Notes: generated by a model not told the origin, from the letters alone. 64,000 nucleotides of DNA from JAMXLO01 sp963819855 (GCA_963819855.1 CAWFYC010000020.1:248001-312000); one strand, 5' to 3'; positions 46,241-55,268 are shown, counted from the stretch's first letter. Numbers and translations: made by a program.

Positions 46241-46378
46241 CGAGCCAAGTGACCGCGTGAGTTTCCGGTGGCCTTCCAGCAGCAGATTGCCGGCGCGACA
46301 CCGTCGCTAAACCGCGCATCATATTGTGCTCGAGACATGTCGTTCACCGCAGTCGCTCGCACGATATTCTACACGCCG

Positions 46379-47599
46379 TCAGGCCGTCGCGACCTTCGTC
46401 GCTCTGCGCGGATTCGCCGCACAAGGCCGCGTCTCCGGCATCGCCAATCCCACCATCATCACAGCACAGATACCAGCGACCGCAAGTCCAATGAACGCCG
46501 TTTGCGCCCCCAGATTGGTGGCGATCATCCCCGCCAGAACGTTGCTTGCCGTTGCTGCCGCCCCGATTGCCAGCCCAAGAATCCCCATCCGTAGACTGAA
46601 GCGGCCGCCGTGCCCCGAAATATCGGTAACCACCAGCGGCGTGATCACACCGAAGGCCGCACTGCCCAGCCCGTCCAGCGCCTGCACCGGAATGATCCAC
46701 AGCGGATCTGTCACCACCGCTAGCAGTACAGCTCGCGCCGGCAACGCGCAGTAACCCACGAGAAGCACGCATCGCCGACCCCATCGCTGCGCCGACCGCC
46801 CCGCCAGAGGGGAGAGCAGCGCCACCACCGCCTGTGGCACCAGGATGCAGGCGGCGATGATCAAACTCGCCTCGGCGCCGGCTCTTTTGGTGATCTCCAC
46901 CCCGGCCAGTGGCAGCATCGCCGCATTGGTCAGATGGAACAGCGCGGTGCAGCCAAGATAGGCAAGCAATCGTCGCTCCAGCAGGACATTGCGCACCGCC
47001 TCACGCACCACCATCGAGCCTGCAACGGTCGCGCCCGCCAGCATGGCGTTCCGGTTGGCCAGCGGCAGCAGTGCAAGCAGTGCCGGCACGCACATCAGGG
47101 CTGCCAGCCAGAACACCGCCTGCGTCGAAACCCAGGTTCCGAACGCCCCCATCAGCACTGCACCCATCGCAGTGCCAACCGCCGCGAACCGCGCGTTGCG
47201 CCCGAACCGCTCCGCGACCGCAGCTCCGCTGACCAGGGCGAGCGTCAACGCCGCGAGCGCCGGGTTCAGCATGCAACTGGCAAACCCGTGCAGCGACTGG
47301 GCAAACAGCACCCACCAGAACGCGGGCGACCAGGCCATCAACACGGCGCTCGCGCCGATCCCGGCGAGTGCGACTGCGGACGCAACAGCCTTGCTGCGCA
47401 GCGCATCCACCAAAACTCCGGCCGGCACCTGCGCCAGCATCGCGGACGCCGTTCCGACACCTAACGCGATGCCGAGTTCGGCCTGGGTCCAGCTATGGGC
47501 GGTCAGATAGACCGCGATGAACGGCCCGAATCCCGTCTGCAGATCAGCGACGAAGAAGAACAACCAGTCCAGTCCGCGCAACGCGCGCCGCGACGCCAT
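46379..47599 (-). CDS. MFS transporter
   Basis: 406 residues with about twelve hydrophobic segments. The cytoplasmic loop between helices 2 and 3 (GVLVDALRSKAV) and the repeat in the second half (PLAGRSAQRWGRRCVLL) are typical MFS motifs. Substrate not apparent. It is followed by the PRC-barrel gene upstream on the same strand (8-base gap), which may be co-transcribed. Confidence 0.87.
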   Translation of the reverse strand: MASRRALRGLDWLFFFVADLQTGFGPFIAVYLTAHSWTQAELGIALGVGTASAMLAQVPAGVLVDALRSKAVASAVALAGIGASAVLMAWSPAFWWVLFAQSLHGFASCMLNPALAALTLALVSGAAVAERFGRNARFAAVGTAMGAVLMGAFGTWVSTQAVFWLAALMCVPALLALLPLANRNAMLAGATVAGSMVVREAVRNVLLERRLLAYLGCTALFHLTNAAMLPLAGVEITKRAGAEASLIIAACILVPQAVVALLSPLAGRSAQRWGRRCVLLVGYCALPARAVLLAVVTDPLWIIPVQALDGLGSAAFGVITPLVVTDISGHGGRFSLRMGILGLAIGAAATASNVLAGMIATNLGAQTAFIGLAVAGICAVMMVGLAMPETRPCAANPRRATKVATA

Positions 47600-47607
47600 C
47601 TGGCGGT

Positions 47608-48078
47608 CTACTCGGCATCATCGGGCGCGCCCAAGATCGCCACCGGGCGCCCGACGATGTAGTCGGCCCAACTGGTGATCCGGTCGGGCGGGATTACGAT
47701 CGACATGACCGGCCCCTTCTCCCCCGGCGCGAAACGAAGCGCCGACCACGCCAACGCGACCTTGCGGTTGCCCACGCCCATGAACCCGCCGACATCCACC
47801 ACCACCGCGCGCACCCGCCCCTGGCTGTCCGCCAGCAGATCGACGATGCGCCCGAGTTCGGCTCCCCCTGCGCCGACCACGGTGTGACCCATCAGCCCCG
47901 TCAGTTCCACCGGCGCCACCTGCTGAGCCCGAACAACTGGCGGCGCCGCCGGTTCCGCCTCCGGTGAGGGAGCGGGTTGCACGACCGGCGGAGGCGCCAT
48001 CTGCTGCGCAGAAACTGCGGTGGCAGTCGCCGCGCCAGCGAGCAACACGAGGCAGGCCAGAGACCGGTTCCGCGACAC
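47608..48078 (-). CDS. Exported PRC-barrel domain protein
   Basis: 156 residues. Signal peptide (ends AVSAQ), a Pro/Glu/Ala-rich linker (~25-55), then a PRC-barrel (ELTGLMGHTVVGAGGAELGRIVDLLADSQGRVRAVVVDVGGFMGVGNRKVALAW). PRC-barrels are small beta folds found in photosynthetic reaction-centre H subunits and RimM; role of this exported version is unknown. Confidence 0.85.
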   Translation of the reverse strand: MSRNRSLACLVLLAGAATATAVSAQQMAPPPVVQPAPSPEAEPAAPPVVRAQQVAPVELTGLMGHTVVGAGGAELGRIVDLLADSQGRVRAVVVDVGGFMGVGNRKVALAWSALRFAPGEKGPVMSIVIPPDRITSWADYIVGRPVAILGAPDDAE

Positions 48079-48223
48079 GGTTAGCTACTCCAGACGACAC
48101 CGCAGCCTTACGCGCTTCGCCCGCTGGCGGCCAGCACGCTGACTTCAGCTGCCGCAGCCTTGCCCTCGCCGGTCAAATGGCGACACTCGCGCCGAAGCGC
48201 CTTGGTGTGAAAGGGGACCATCG

Positions 48224-48862
48224 ATGGCCGACATTGCTCCGAGCGGACACGACCTGTTCGAGATCATGCGAACCACGCGATCCATGCGGCGGCTGAAGCC
48301 GGATCCGGTACCGAACGCATTGCTGAACCAGGTGTTGGAGGCTGGGACCTTCGCCGCCAATGGTGGCAATATGCAGTCGTGGCGCTTCCTGGTGATCCGC
48401 GATCCTGCGATCAAGGCCGCCGCCGCGGTCTGGTACAAGAAGGGGTGGCATGAGGTCGTGGGACCGCGCTATCGCTCCGGCGAACCGCCGCGAGGAACCA
48501 CACCGGAACGTTTCGCCCGCATGCTGGCGGCCGCCGAATACCTGGCGGACCATTTCCACCAAGCACCGGTCTGGATCGTGCCCTGTCTGGCAGGACCTCG
48601 CGGTTCAGGGTCGTCGATCTTTCCGGCAGTGCAGAACATGCTGCTCGCGGCGCGTGCGGTCGGGTTGGGTGCCACGCTGACCACGCTGTATCTGATGCAC
48701 GAGAAGGAAACCGAGGCGGCGATGGGCATTCCGGAGGGCCAGCACTCCTACGCGATCCTGCCGATCGGCTTCCCGACAGGTAAGTTCGGGCCGGTGCGGC
48801 GCGGATCGCTGGCGGACGTGGTGTTCGAGGACCACTGGGGTCAGGCGTGGCGCGGCGATTGA
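48224..48862 (+). CDS. Nitroreductase-family protein
   Basis: 212 residues. FMN-binding pattern TRSMRRLKPDPVP at the start, NGGNMQSWRF for phosphate/FMN contact, and AVGLGATLTTLY near the C-terminus. Homodimeric flavin enzyme reducing nitro, enone or other groups with NAD(P)H; substrate unknown. Divergent from the PRC-barrel gene with a 145-base gap. Confidence 0.88.
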   Translation: MADIAPSGHDLFEIMRTTRSMRRLKPDPVPNALLNQVLEAGTFAANGGNMQSWRFLVIRDPAIKAAAAVWYKKGWHEVVGPRYRSGEPPRGTTPERFARMLAAAEYLADHFHQAPVWIVPCLAGPRGSGSSIFPAVQNMLLAARAVGLGATLTTLYLMHEKETEAAMGIPEGQHSYAILPIGFPTGKFGPVRRGSLADVVFEDHWGQAWRGD

Positions 48863-48890
48863 TGCGCGCGGTTCTCGCCGGAGCCCGCCG

Positions 48891-49649
48891 TCACTTATGC
48901 AGGGCTGCCTGGATCGCATCTACCAGCACGGGCTTCGCTCCCTCAGCCTGGAGGGTCGCGACCGGGATCACCACCGGCACCTCGCAAGCCTGCACCACGT
49001 GCGGCAGACCCGGCTCAACCGCAAGACCGCCTTTCCTGGCGTCCAGCCACGCCATCATCGGTGGAGCGTCGCCGCCGGCAAAATCCTGTATCGCCTGCTT
49101 GCACTGATCGTTGTCGGAGGCGTCGCTTGCCCGGTAACCGTCGAGATAGAGGGCGAACAGCCGCGGCGCAGCGAGCGTCACCATCCTGGTCCCGTCCGCA
49201 CCTTGCTGCAGCGCCACATTGCCGGTCAGTGACGGCGGCAGCAACTGCGTCCAGTCGACCGGAGCGCCCGTGCGCAGGTCATAGACGATGGACATGGTGG
49301 ATGCGTCTGGATACGCGCCACCGCAGTACAGATTGTCGGTAATGACGAAGCTGATGTAGCCGGGACCGCGCATCGGCACGTCAATCGTGCGCTGCCAGTC
49401 GCCGGGCTTGCCGTCCGCCAGCTTGCAGGCATCGGCAGCCTTGCCCACCGTCTCATCGAGGCGGTGCAGTGCCGTGTTGATACGGTTCTCCGCCGCATCC
49501 GCCGGATCAACGATCGGCGGCATGGACGCCACGTTGTTGCGGACGGGCGGTGGAACCCGGAGATGAACGGCACGGTCGGCCGCTCGTGCACCGGGGCCGA
49601 CCAACAGGCTTGCTGCCACAAGCACCATTGCGGAGCGAACTGGCGTCAT
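48891..49649 (-). CDS. Exported protein with DUF3298-like domain
   Basis: 252 residues; signal peptide ~1-23. The middle (YISFVITDNLYCGGAYPDASTMSIVYDLRTGAPVDWTQLLPPS) matches the pattern of DUF3298/RsiV-like extracellular domains. Pairs of Cys (ACKL, LYCGG, DQCKQ, QACEVP) suggest disulfides. No lytic or catalytic motif. Divergent from the next secreted protein gene across a 111-base gap. Confidence 0.7.
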   Translation of the reverse strand: MTPVRSAMVLVAASLLVGPGARAADRAVHLRVPPPVRNNVASMPPIVDPADAAENRINTALHRLDETVGKAADACKLADGKPGDWQRTIDVPMRGPGYISFVITDNLYCGGAYPDASTMSIVYDLRTGAPVDWTQLLPPSLTGNVALQQGADGTRMVTLAAPRLFALYLDGYRASDASDNDQCKQAIQDFAGGDAPPMMAWLDARKGGLAVEPGLPHVVQACEVPVVIPVATLQAEGAKPVLVDAIQAALHK

Positions 49650-49760
49650 CTGAACCCTCCCGTGACCGCCGCCCGATAGACCGCGTGGGTCCGGCTTCGA
49701 TTTACTGATACCATATTGCTGCAGGTCAGCTCACCAACACAGAGACGAGAAGCTCCCCGG

Positions 49761-50465
49761 ATGCAGTTAAAAAGTCGTTTCCCGGCACCAAACGGCTGCA
49801 GTGTTCTCGCCGCCTGTCTCGTCCTGTGCTGCGGCCTGCCTTGCGTGGTGCGCGCGGACGATACCGTCCTGTGTCGCAACGGCACCTTTCCGGCGCGCGG
49901 CGGACGGTTCGGATTGGCGAAGGTGGTCGGCGCGCTGCGTGCCTATTTGCGGTCCGACCTGCCGCCCTGCCCGGACGACAGCATCGCCTGCCGCGGACGC
50001 GCTTATGTCGTGCCAGGCGACACCGTGCTCACCGGTACGTCGAACGGGCCCTACGTTTGCGCGTTCTTCCCGACCAGGAACGGTGGCAGCGCAGGATTTG
50101 TGCGGCAGGAGGAAATCGCAGCACAACCGGTGGCGACGACGGTGCCGCTCAGTGCATGGACAGGCGAGTGGTGGAACGGTGACAACAGCATCGCCCTGAG
50201 TGACAACGGCACCGGACTGGCCGCGTCAGGGCACGCGTACTGGCCCTCGGCCAACCCGTCGCCCAAGGACTGGCCCGGCGGCCCGCATGTTGGCGACATG
50301 AGCGCCGCCGCCGCACCGCGGGGCAACACCGTCGTGTTCGGCAGCGAGGAGCCGACCGATTGCCGCGTGACGCTCACGCTGTTGCCGCCATTTCTGCTTG
50401 CCGTCGACAACATGAATTGCGGCGGCGCCAACGTGACCTTCAACGGCGTCTACCGGCAGCGTTAG
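49761..50465 (+). CDS. Exported protein of unknown function
   Basis: 234 residues from ATG 49761; signal peptide (ends VVRA). Eight or so Cys (VLCRNG, PPCPDDSIACRG, YVCAFF, DCRVTL, NCGGAN) imply several disulfides. The second half (WTGEWWNGDNSIALSDNGTGLAASGHAYWPSANPSPKDWPGG) resembles small periplasmic lipocalin-like domains, an inference. Frame to 49716 adds a non-signal tail and is not used. Confidence 0.68.
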   Translation: MQLKSRFPAPNGCSVLAACLVLCCGLPCVVRADDTVLCRNGTFPARGGRFGLAKVVGALRAYLRSDLPPCPDDSIACRGRAYVVPGDTVLTGTSNGPYVCAFFPTRNGGSAGFVRQEEIAAQPVATTVPLSAWTGEWWNGDNSIALSDNGTGLAASGHAYWPSANPSPKDWPGGPHVGDMSAAAAPRGNTVVFGSEEPTDCRVTLTLLPPFLLAVDNMNCGGANVTFNGVYRQR

Positions 50466-50569
50466 GGCAATCGGCTGCTGTGAAATGCTTCAGCGCGTTC
50501 TGCGTCCTCGGCTGCCATTTTCCTCCCTGCCGCCCGCCCTGTTGGGAGGCGAGATCGACGGAGAGGAAC

Positions 50570-50734
50570 ATGGCCGCGCTGTTCATTGCCTTGGGAGCGC
50601 TGACTGCGGCGCTGATCATTTGGACCGCCCTCGAGCCGTGGGCGCCGTCGCCGGGCAACCCGGATACCGAGGACCGGAGTGCTGCCGAAGACCCGGCACA
50701 AATGATGGAAGCCATCGCGCTGTCATGCTTTTGA
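50570..50734 (+). CDS. Small single-span membrane protein
   Basis: 54 residues: one transmembrane segment (FIALGALTAALIIWTAL) then a short acidic tail (NPDTEDRSAAEDPAQ). Strong GGAGAGG ribosome-binding site 4-10 bases before ATG 50570. Supported by this RBS and by the clear hydrophobic helix; no family recognised. Confidence 0.5.
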   Translation: MAALFIALGALTAALIIWTALEPWAPSPGNPDTEDRSAAEDPAQMMEAIALSCF

Positions 50735-50772
50735 TTTTCCCGGCGGCTGATTTTCCCGGCGGCCTGGTGATG

Positions 50773-51789
50773 CTACGCGACCAGCCTTTCCGCTATCTGC
50801 ACCGCATTCAGCGCCGCCCCTTTCAGTAACTGATCCCCCGCCACGAACAGCATCAGCGAACATCCTGACGGGTCGCTCGCATCCCGCCGGATCCGGCCGA
50901 CCAGCACATCGTCCTGCCCGGACGCCTCGATCGGCATCGGGAAATGGTTGCCGACGGCATCATCGACGATCCGCACGCCCGGCGCGGCACCGAGCACCTC
51001 CCGCGCCTGTTCCGGCGCGACCGGACGTTCAAACTCCACCGTCAGCGCAATCGAATGCGCCCGCAGCACCGGCACCCGCACGCAGGTGATGCCGATCCGC
51101 AGCTCCGGCTCGTCCATGATCTTGCGAAGCTCGCGCATGACCTTGGTCTCCTCCTCGTTGTAGCCGCTCGCCGGGTCCACCCGGGTGTCGTGGCTGAACA
51201 GGTTGAAGGCGTACGGATGCGCCAGCACGCGGTGCTGATATGCCGTGCCGCGCAGGTAGGCCGCAGTGGAGGCGCGCAGCTCCTCCATCGCCGCCGCCCC
51301 CGCCCCCGACGCGGCCTGATAGGTCGCGGCAATCACCCGGCGGATGCGGGTGTGGCGATGCAGCGGCCACAGCGCCACCACCGCCACGATCGCCACACAG
51401 TTGGGGTTGGCGAGGATGCCGATGTGGCGCGTGATCGCGTCGGGGTTCACTTCCGGCACCACCAGCGGCACGCCGGGTTCCATGCGGAAGGCCGACGAGT
51501 TGTCCACCACCACCGCGCCCTGGCGCACCGCGATCGGCGCGAACCGCCGCGACACCGTGCTGCCGGCGGAGAACAGCGCGATATCGACGCCGGGAAAACT
51601 GTCCTCGTTCAGTTCCTCCACCACGATGCCCTGGTGGCGGAACAGCAGCTTCCGCCCAGCCGAACGGCCGGACGCTAACAGGCGCAATCGTTCAAGCGGG
51701 AAGCCCCGGCTCTCCAGGCAGGTCAACAGTTCGCCGCCGACCGCGCCGGTGGCGCCGACGATGGCGACGGTGGGATGGTGCAGGCTCAT
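50773..51789 (-). CDS. asd: Aspartate-semialdehyde dehydrogenase
   Basis: Reduces aspartyl phosphate to aspartate semialdehyde with NADPH; branch to Lys/DAP, Met, Thr. 338 residues from ATG 51789. GATGAVG (12-18) nucleotide loop; nucleophile Cys131 in NPNCVAI; YQAASGAGAAAMEEL and HSIALTVEFERPV with the acid-base His. Preceded by a leader ORF and terminator hairpin (51837-51938), so its transcription is probably attenuated. Confidence 0.95.
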   Translation of the reverse strand: MSLHHPTVAIVGATGAVGGELLTCLESRGFPLERLRLLASGRSAGRKLLFRHQGIVVEELNEDSFPGVDIALFSAGSTVSRRFAPIAVRQGAVVVDNSSAFRMEPGVPLVVPEVNPDAITRHIGILANPNCVAIVAVVALWPLHRHTRIRRVIAATYQAASGAGAAAMEELRASTAAYLRGTAYQHRVLAHPYAFNLFSHDTRVDPASGYNEEETKVMRELRKIMDEPELRIGITCVRVPVLRAHSIALTVEFERPVAPEQAREVLGAAPGVRIVDDAVGNHFPMPIEASGQDDVLVGRIRRDASDPSGCSLMLFVAGDQLLKGAALNAVQIAERLVA

Positions 51790-51836
51790 GCGCTCGCTCC
51801 GTTCGTTGGGCCGGAGAACAGGCGCCTGAGAAAGCA

Positions 51837-51865
51837 AAGGCCCCGTCCGATGCCGGCGGGGCCTT
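51837..51865 (-). terminator. Attenuator-type hairpin in the asd leader
   Basis: Minus-strand RNA forms AAGGCCCCG / CGGGGCCTT (9 bp, 51865-51857 with 51845-51837) plus 3 inner pairs and a 4-base loop, then TTTGCTTT. It lies between a promoter-like site and the asd start with no gene upstream that it could terminate. That points to a regulatory terminator rather than an end-of-gene one. Confidence 0.7.
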
Positions 51866-51887
51866 GGGCTATGCTATGTCGCTGCCG

Positions 51888-51938
51888 TCAACACGCACAC
51901 GCCCAGGACGCCCAACCGACGGGCCTCCGGTTCTTCAT
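51888..51938 (-). CDS. Putative leader peptide of asd
   Basis: 16-codon ORF MKNRRPVGWASWACAC ending 22 bases before the terminator hairpin. It contains two Trp and two Cys codons in its last eight residues. ATG 51938 is ~27 bases after the predicted transcription start; an in-frame ATG at 51964 would be at the start site itself. No strong ribosome-binding site. Which amino acid is sensed is unclear; neither Trp nor Cys is an obvious signal for asd. Confidence 0.5.
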   Translation of the reverse strand: MKNRRPVGWASWACAC

Positions 51939-51971
51939 CGTGCGCTTGCATACGCGGCAGAACATGGCGTG

Positions 51972-52000
51972 ATCATACCGACGCAAAGGATGGCGGTAAA
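51972..52000 (-). promoter_or_regulatory. Predicted promoter of the asd leader
   Basis: Minus strand TTTACC (52000-51995), 17-base spacer, TATGAT (51977-51972, 5/6 to consensus). Predicted start near 51965, just upstream of the leader ORF. Good spacing makes this the best promoter match seen in the window. Confidence 0.6.
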
Positions 52001-52063
52001 TACGCCTGCGAAGATTTCCCGAAGGGACGATCCGGTCCAGAATGGCGCTTTGGGGAAAGACTG

Positions 52064-52489
52064 ATGAAGCGTTTCGCCACCGCCATTACTATACATGCGT
52101 CCCCCGAGACGATCTGGTCCATACTGACCGACGCACTCCGCTACCCGACATGGAATTCGACCGTTATGAAGATCGACGGACGCATTGCGCTCGGCGAAAA
52201 GTTGACAGTGCATGCGAAAGCGACGCCGGGGCGGGCATTTCCGTTGACCGTTGCCGCGTTCGAACCGGCACGCAAAATGGTCTGGACCGGTGGCATGCCT
52301 CTCGGCCTGTTCACCGGGACGCGCACATTCACCTTGACGCCGCAGCCGGACGGTGGCGCCGCGTTTGCAATGCGCGAGGAGTTCAGCGGCCTGCTCGCTC
52401 CGCTGATCACGCGATCGATCCCGGACCTGCAGCCTGCGTTCGACGCGTTCGCGGGCGATTTGAGGCGGCAAGCCGAGAGTGCCCGTTAG
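52064..52489 (+). CDS. SRPBCC-family protein
   Basis: 141 residues: FATAITIHASPETIWSILTDALRYPTWNSTVMKIDG, then PGRAFPLTVAAFEPARKMVWTGGMP and a C-terminal helix (LQPAFDAFAGDLRRQ), the polyketide-cyclase/START-like pattern. Ligand unknown. Divergent from the asd leader; the gap 51939-52063 holds the asd promoter. Convergent with the MFS gene, 6 bases apart. Confidence 0.82.
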   Translation: MKRFATAITIHASPETIWSILTDALRYPTWNSTVMKIDGRIALGEKLTVHAKATPGRAFPLTVAAFEPARKMVWTGGMPLGLFTGTRTFTLTPQPDGGAAFAMREEFSGLLAPLITRSIPDLQPAFDAFAGDLRRQAESAR

Positions 52490-52495
52490 GCACCC

Positions 52496-53704
52496 TCACA
52501 CCCAGCGCGGCTCGCGTTGCAACAGCGCGACCATCGCCGCCCCTGCCAGGATGACGCCCGACAGCAGCAGGCCGCCCGCCACACCAACACTGCCGTCCGA
52601 CACCGCACCGCTCAGCCACGGGCCGATGCATTGGCCGACCGCAAATCCCGTGGTGAGCATGGCAATCGCCGCAGTCCACGCCGCGGGCGCCGCCGCCTTG
52701 CGGACGAACGCGGTCACCGAGGTCGGCACGATCAGGAACGATCCGCCGAACAGTACCGCGGAGGCATACGCTGCCTCGCGCATCGGCAGCAGCACCGGCA
52801 GGATCGCGCCCAGCGCCACTACGGCATTCGCCAGCGCCACACCGCGCCCACCGGACAGCCGCGCCAGCAGCGGTCCCCAAGCCAGACCGGCGAATGTCGC
52901 CGCCACGCCCGCGCAGCCCCAGAACAACGTGACCTCGCCCGCGGCGAATTCCAGCCGCGTGCGCAGATACGCCACGATGAACGTGGTGAAGGCGATGTAG
53001 CCGGCGCCGAACAGCACGTAGCTCGCCAGCACCGCATGCAGGCCGCGGATTGCGCGCGACGTGAAGGCGGGAGGGCGCCAGGTGCCGTGCACGGCCATCG
53101 CAGGCGCACGGATCAGCGCCGGCAGTGCCGCGGCGGCACCCAGCAGGCCGAGCCCACCCAAAGCGAACCAGCCGCTCCGCCAGCCGACCGCGGCCACCAG
53201 CGCCGGTACCGCGAACGCTGAGACCACCATGCCGAAGCCGGCCCCGCCAAAATACATGCCAAGCGCCAGTGTCGGCCTGCCTCGGCCGCCGCCACCGCCG
53301 GCGGAGGCGGCCAAAGCGCCGCCGGTGACCAGCGACAGCGCGCCCGCCGCACCGGCGACCACGCGCAACAGCGCGAGCGCGGCAATGTCGGTGACCAGTC
53401 CGGTCGCCAGCAGCGACAGTGCGGTCAACAGCACCCCCGCTGCGAAACAGCGCTTGTCACCCACGCGCGCGGCGATCGGTGCCGCCGCCAGCGCGCCGAT
53501 CAGATAGCCCACCGCGTTGGCGGTGTTCATCGCTCCGGCAATCGTGTAGCTCCAGCCGAGGTCGTCGCGCATCGCCGGCAGCAGCAGCGCATAGGCGAAC
53601 CGCCCGAGCCCCAGCCCTACCGCTGGCCCCATCGCCAAGCCAGCGACGATGCTGAGAGGCGTCGTCCCGGCCACCGGAACCGCGACTGCGATCGGTTCGG
53701 CCAT
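52496..53704 (-). CDS. MFS transporter, YbfB/YjiJ type
   Basis: 402 residues from ATG 53704 (MAEPIAVAVP); 53710 is a TTG/ATG alternative. Twelve hydrophobic segments; GLGRFAYALLLPAMRDDLGWSY near the start is characteristic of the YbfB/YjiJ group. A Gly-rich loop (ASAGGGGGRGRPT) lies mid-protein. Substrate unknown. Confidence 0.85.
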   Translation of the reverse strand: MAEPIAVAVPVAGTTPLSIVAGLAMGPAVGLGLGRFAYALLLPAMRDDLGWSYTIAGAMNTANAVGYLIGALAAAPIAARVGDKRCFAAGVLLTALSLLATGLVTDIAALALLRVVAGAAGALSLVTGGALAASAGGGGGRGRPTLALGMYFGGAGFGMVVSAFAVPALVAAVGWRSGWFALGGLGLLGAAAALPALIRAPAMAVHGTWRPPAFTSRAIRGLHAVLASYVLFGAGYIAFTTFIVAYLRTRLEFAAGEVTLFWGCAGVAATFAGLAWGPLLARLSGGRGVALANAVVALGAILPVLLPMREAAYASAVLFGGSFLIVPTSVTAFVRKAAAPAAWTAAIAMLTTGFAVGQCIGPWLSGAVSDGSVGVAGGLLLSGVILAGAAMVALLQREPRWV

Positions 53705-53780
53705 CAACATCCCTGAACTGGACCAGCCGCAGGACCTGACTGTTGCCGACGGTGGCCCACGTTGGTTCGGAAGCCCAAGT

Positions 53781-55160
53781 CTATTCCGCCGCTGCGGCCA
53801 CGACGATCGGGCGCCGCCTTCCGCGTTCCTCCTTCAGTTCCTCCGCCACCAGAAATGCCAGTTCGAGTGCCTGCGAACCATTCAGCCGGGGATCGCAATG
53901 CGTGTGATACCGGTCCGCCAGCGTCGCCTCGTCGATCTGCTGCGCGCCGCCGGTGCATTCGGTGACATCCTTACCGGTCATCTCGATGTGCATGCCGCTG
54001 AGATGGCTGTCCTCGGCACGATGCACCGCGAAGCACGCTCGCAGTTCGCCAAGTATCCGCTCGAACGGGCGCGTCTTGAGCCCTGATTTCGCCGTCACCG
54101 TGTTGCCGTGCATCGGATCGCACGACCATACCACACGACGCCCTTCGCGACGAACGGCACGGATCAGCGGCGGCAGGCCAGCGCCGATGCGTTCCGCGCC
54201 CATACGCGTGATCAATGTCAGCCGCCCTGGCTCGTTGGTCGGGCTCAGCACATCGATCAGCCGCAACAAATCGTCCGGCGTCATTGTCGGGCCGCATTTC
54301 AACCCCAGCGGGTTCGCGACACCGCGCAGCAGCGCGACGTGTGCCCCATCGACCTGCCGCGTGCGTTCGCCGATCCAGGGCAGGTGCGTCGAGCATGCAT
54401 ACCAGTCGCCAGTCAGGCTGTCCTGCCGGACCAGCGGCTCTTCGTAGTTCAGCAGCATCGCATCGTGGCTGGTGTAGAATTCCGTCGAGCGAAGCTGCGG
54501 CACGTTGGCCGACGTGAGACCGCACGCCGACATGAAGGCCAGCGACTCCTGAATGCGTGCACAGACTTCGCGGTAACGCTCACCCTGCGGCGAGGCCGCG
54601 ATGAACGCCTGGTTCCATTGCTGCACGCGTGTCAGGTCGGCGAATCCTCCCTGCGTGAAGGCACGCAGGAGATTGAGCGTGATCGCCGACTGATTGTACG
54701 CACGCAGCATCCGCGCGGGATCCGGCACCCGCGCCGCGGGATCGAACGCGATATCATTTACGATGTCGCCGCGATACGACGGCAGTGTGGCGTCACCGAT
54801 CGTTTCCGTCGGCTGCGAACGCGGCTTGGCGAACTGCCCCGCCATGCGCGTGACCTTCACGACCGGCACCGCGGCGGCATAGCTCAGCACCACCGCCATC
54901 TGCAGCAGCACCTTCAGCGTGTCGCGCAGCGCGTTGGCATGGAACTCGGCGAACGATTCCGCGCAATCGCCGGCTTGCAGCAGGAATGCCTCACCGGCCG
55001 CAACGCGGCCAAGCTGCGCCTGCAGCGCGCGTGCCTCGCCGGCGAAGATCAGCGGTGGGGAACTGCGAAGCTCGGTCTCGACAGCGTCAAGCGCCGCTGT
55101 GTCGGGATAGATCGGCGCCTGCGCGATCGGGCAGGCGCGCCAGTCCTGTGGTGTCCACAT
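53781..55160 (-). CDS. aroG: Class II 3-deoxy-7-phosphoheptulonate (DAHP) synthase
   Basis: Condenses phosphoenolpyruvate and erythrose 4-phosphate: first step of the shikimate pathway to Phe, Tyr and Trp. 459 residues; plant/actinobacterial class II type: WTPQDWR, LLQAGDCAESF, KVTRMAGQFAKPRS, NLLRAFTQGG, LKCGPTMTPDDL, WSCDPMHGNT, HIEMTGKDVTECTGG. aroG is used loosely for the class II enzyme. Follows a 33-codon ORF by 6 bases and is preceded by an aromatic-rich leader peptide and attenuator (55340-55453). Confidence 0.95.
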   Translation of the reverse strand: MWTPQDWRACPIAQAPIYPDTAALDAVETELRSSPPLIFAGEARALQAQLGRVAAGEAFLLQAGDCAESFAEFHANALRDTLKVLLQMAVVLSYAAAVPVVKVTRMAGQFAKPRSQPTETIGDATLPSYRGDIVNDIAFDPAARVPDPARMLRAYNQSAITLNLLRAFTQGGFADLTRVQQWNQAFIAASPQGERYREVCARIQESLAFMSACGLTSANVPQLRSTEFYTSHDAMLLNYEEPLVRQDSLTGDWYACSTHLPWIGERTRQVDGAHVALLRGVANPLGLKCGPTMTPDDLLRLIDVLSPTNEPGRLTLITRMGAERIGAGLPPLIRAVRREGRRVVWSCDPMHGNTVTAKSGLKTRPFERILGELRACFAVHRAEDSHLSGMHIEMTGKDVTECTGGAQQIDEATLADRYHTHCDPRLNGSQALELAFLVAEELKEERGRRRPIVVAAAAE

Positions 55161-55166
55161 GGCGCG

Positions 55167-55268
55167 TCATCGCGATCGCTGCGGCGCCGGTTGAGGCGCT
55201 GGTTGCGGAGCCGGCTTGGGGACAGATGGGCCGGTGATCACGTCGAAATCGAACTCTGAACCGGGCAT
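55167..55268 (-). CDS. 33-residue ORF between attenuator and DAHP synthase
   Basis: Starts with a near-perfect AAGGAGG site five bases before ATG 55268. Begins MPGSEFDFDVITGPS and ends in a (PAPQ)n-type tail, KPAPQPAPQPAPQRSR. Stop is 6 bases from the DAHP synthase ATG, so translation is probably coupled. No known domain; could be a translational coupler or a tiny regulatory subunit. Confidence 0.6.
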   Translation of the reverse strand: MPGSEFDFDVITGPSVPKPAPQPAPQPAPQRSR

